Shown here piece by piece: positions 63,413 through 64,000 of a stretch of 64,000 nucleotides of DNA. A program made the translations under genes and the position numbers. The notes below the pieces were generated by a model. The model saw nothing but the letters and a program-made list of their open reading frames with translations, did no database searches and was not told where the DNA came from. This stretch comes from Roseiarcus sp036488815. Lineage in GTDB: Bacteria > Pseudomonadota > Alphaproteobacteria > Rhizobiales > Beijerinckiaceae. Location of the stretch: the NCBI GenBank assembly GCA_036488815.1, contig DASXGX010000141.1, positions 1 through 64,000 of the forward strand, in the 5' to 3' direction. Numbering within the stretch: position 1 is the stretch's first letter; the number at the start of each line of letters is the position of its first letter.

Positions 63413-63746
63413 TCGCGTACGCGGCCGCACTGTCCGCGCTCGACGAGATCGATCCTACGTCGAGCGCCAGAGAGGGTGGGACGCGGCCACGAGTCCTTTC
63501 TGAAAAGCGGAATTCGTGCTACTCTAAACAAATGAGTTTCAGCGTCCGTTCGCCCGCCCGCTCCGCTCGCCTTGACAACGGCGCGCCGCCGCGAAATGTC
63601 CACTCTGCGTCACGCAAGCCATTGATATCGCTGAACCACTCGTCAAGGGAATCCTTGACGAACCTTGACTTTACTTGACAATCCAAGCGCCAAATTTGCC
63701 AAGCGCCAAATTTGCCAATCGTTGACGCGGCGTCGCGCGCTCCGCC
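63413..63746. other. Intergenic region with a palindrome and a tandem repeat
   Basis: 334 bp between convergent genes. It holds a perfect inverted repeat CGTCAAGG-GAAT-CCTTGACG (63641-63660), three further CTTGAC steps, and a perfect 16 bp tandem repeat AAGCGCCAAATTTGCC (63685-63716, two copies) with two CAAATTTG cores. No gene seen. The palindrome may be a transcription end for one side. Confidence 0.6.
63685..63716. repeat. Tandem 16 bp repeat
   Basis: Two perfect, directly adjacent copies of AAGCGCCAAATTTGCC, each containing the palindromic core CAAATTTG. Confidence 0.9.
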
Positions 63747-64000
63747 CTACCCCTCCCCGCGCTCGCGCCGCAGCTTCGCCCAATAGTCCAGCCGCTTGCG
63801 GATCTCCCGCTCGAAGCCGCGCTCGACCGGTTCGTAGAGCTGGCGGCGGCCGAGCGCCTCCGGCCAATAGTTCTGGCCGCTGAAGGCGTCGGGCTCGTCG
63901 TGGTCGTATCGGTAGCCGGCGCCGTAGCCGACCTCGCGCATCAGCTTGGTCGGCGCGTTGAGGATGGTCTGCGGCGGGGCGAGCGAGCCGTGCGACTGGG
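63747..64000 (-). CDS. rarA: Replication-associated recombination protein A (C-terminal part; 5' end beyond window)
   Basis: The last 84 residues of RarA/MgsA, an AAA+ ATPase that acts at stalled replication forks with RecA and SSB. The C-terminal signature LNAPTKLMREVGYGAGYRYD, followed by QNYWPEALGRRQLYEPVERG, is distinctive. The frame runs off the right edge. Confidence 0.9.
   Translation of the reverse strand, partial: QSHGSLAPPQTILNAPTKLMREVGYGAGYRYDHDEPDAFSGQNYWPEALGRRQLYEPVERGFEREIRKRLDYWAKLRRERGEG

Overview
This 64 kb window is chromosomal DNA from a high-GC alphaproteobacterium, most likely of the order Hyphomicrobiales (Rhizobiales), perhaps near Beijerinckiaceae/Methylocystaceae. 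The order is inferred from four things: overall gene style, the alphaproteobacterial LexA site GTTC-N7-GTTC between ssb and uvrA, a SigF/NrsF-type ECF pair with its typical promoter, and the class of intergenic repeats. The family-level guess is weak. Most of the window is ordinary core and accessory chromosome. I see no rRNA, tRNA, CRISPR array, prophage or intact IS element.

Layout. 1-7.5 kb: a phosphotransferase cut by the window edge, folE flanked by two paralogous MFS exporters, a flavodoxin-fold oxidoreductase, rpe and an SDR. 7.6-11.4 kb: a leftward ArsR-headed cluster (ArsR, AHSA1-type SRPBCC, DUF899, a small membrane protein, MFS) and a MAPEG protein. 11.5-18 kb: an exported chorismate-mutase-like protein, gyrA, an OsmC-like protein, coaD, a LysE exporter, ribH-nusB. 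17.9-19.1 kb: a tandem pair of paralogous genes of unknown function. 19.3-31 kb: surface-sugar type glycosyltransferase and methyltransferase, a DUF4239 membrane protein, a DHFR-like reductase, further methyltransferases, an ABC permease/ATPase pair without a binding protein, a cytochrome c, an aldo/keto reductase, and a two-dehydrogenase sugar operon. 31-37 kb: a DsbA-like thioredoxin, ECF sigma factor with NrsF anti-sigma, a GFA enzyme, a HigBA-type toxin-antitoxin pair and a large polytopic membrane protein.

37-46 kb: an Orn/Lys/Arg decarboxylase with a GNAT, an NMT1/THI5-type binding protein divergent from an 8-oxoguanine-deaminase-like amidohydrolase, NUDIX, SDR, pterin dehydratase and ssb. 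46-54 kb: uvrA, a VapBC pair, an orphan Rieske protein, a VOC protein, an orphan ParA-like ATPase, ndk and an acyl-CoA synthetase. 54.9-56.0 kb: a two-gene block of visibly less GC-rich DNA that I cannot assign. 56-64 kb: redox genes (redoxin, a MOSC-FNR-ferredoxin fusion, an FMN reductase), SnoaL and GFA proteins, an acyltransferase, a divergent LysR/SDR pair, and the 3' end of rarA.

The strongest non-gene signal is a set of dispersed palindromic repeats. Family A is about 86 bp with seven copies, one of them lying in frame inside a membrane-protein gene. Family B is about 150-200 bp with four good copies. Families C and D are shorter. Several control regions can be read directly: twin ArsR operators exactly 40 bp apart with an apparently leaderless start, a SigF-type promoter with a perfect palindrome in its spacer, and palindromes at both toxin-antitoxin promoters. 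GyrA carries Leu at the position of E. coli Ser83. No single clear new multi-gene system stands out. The best candidates for unknown biology are the 17.9-19.1 kb paralogue pair and the 54.9-56.0 kb two-gene block.
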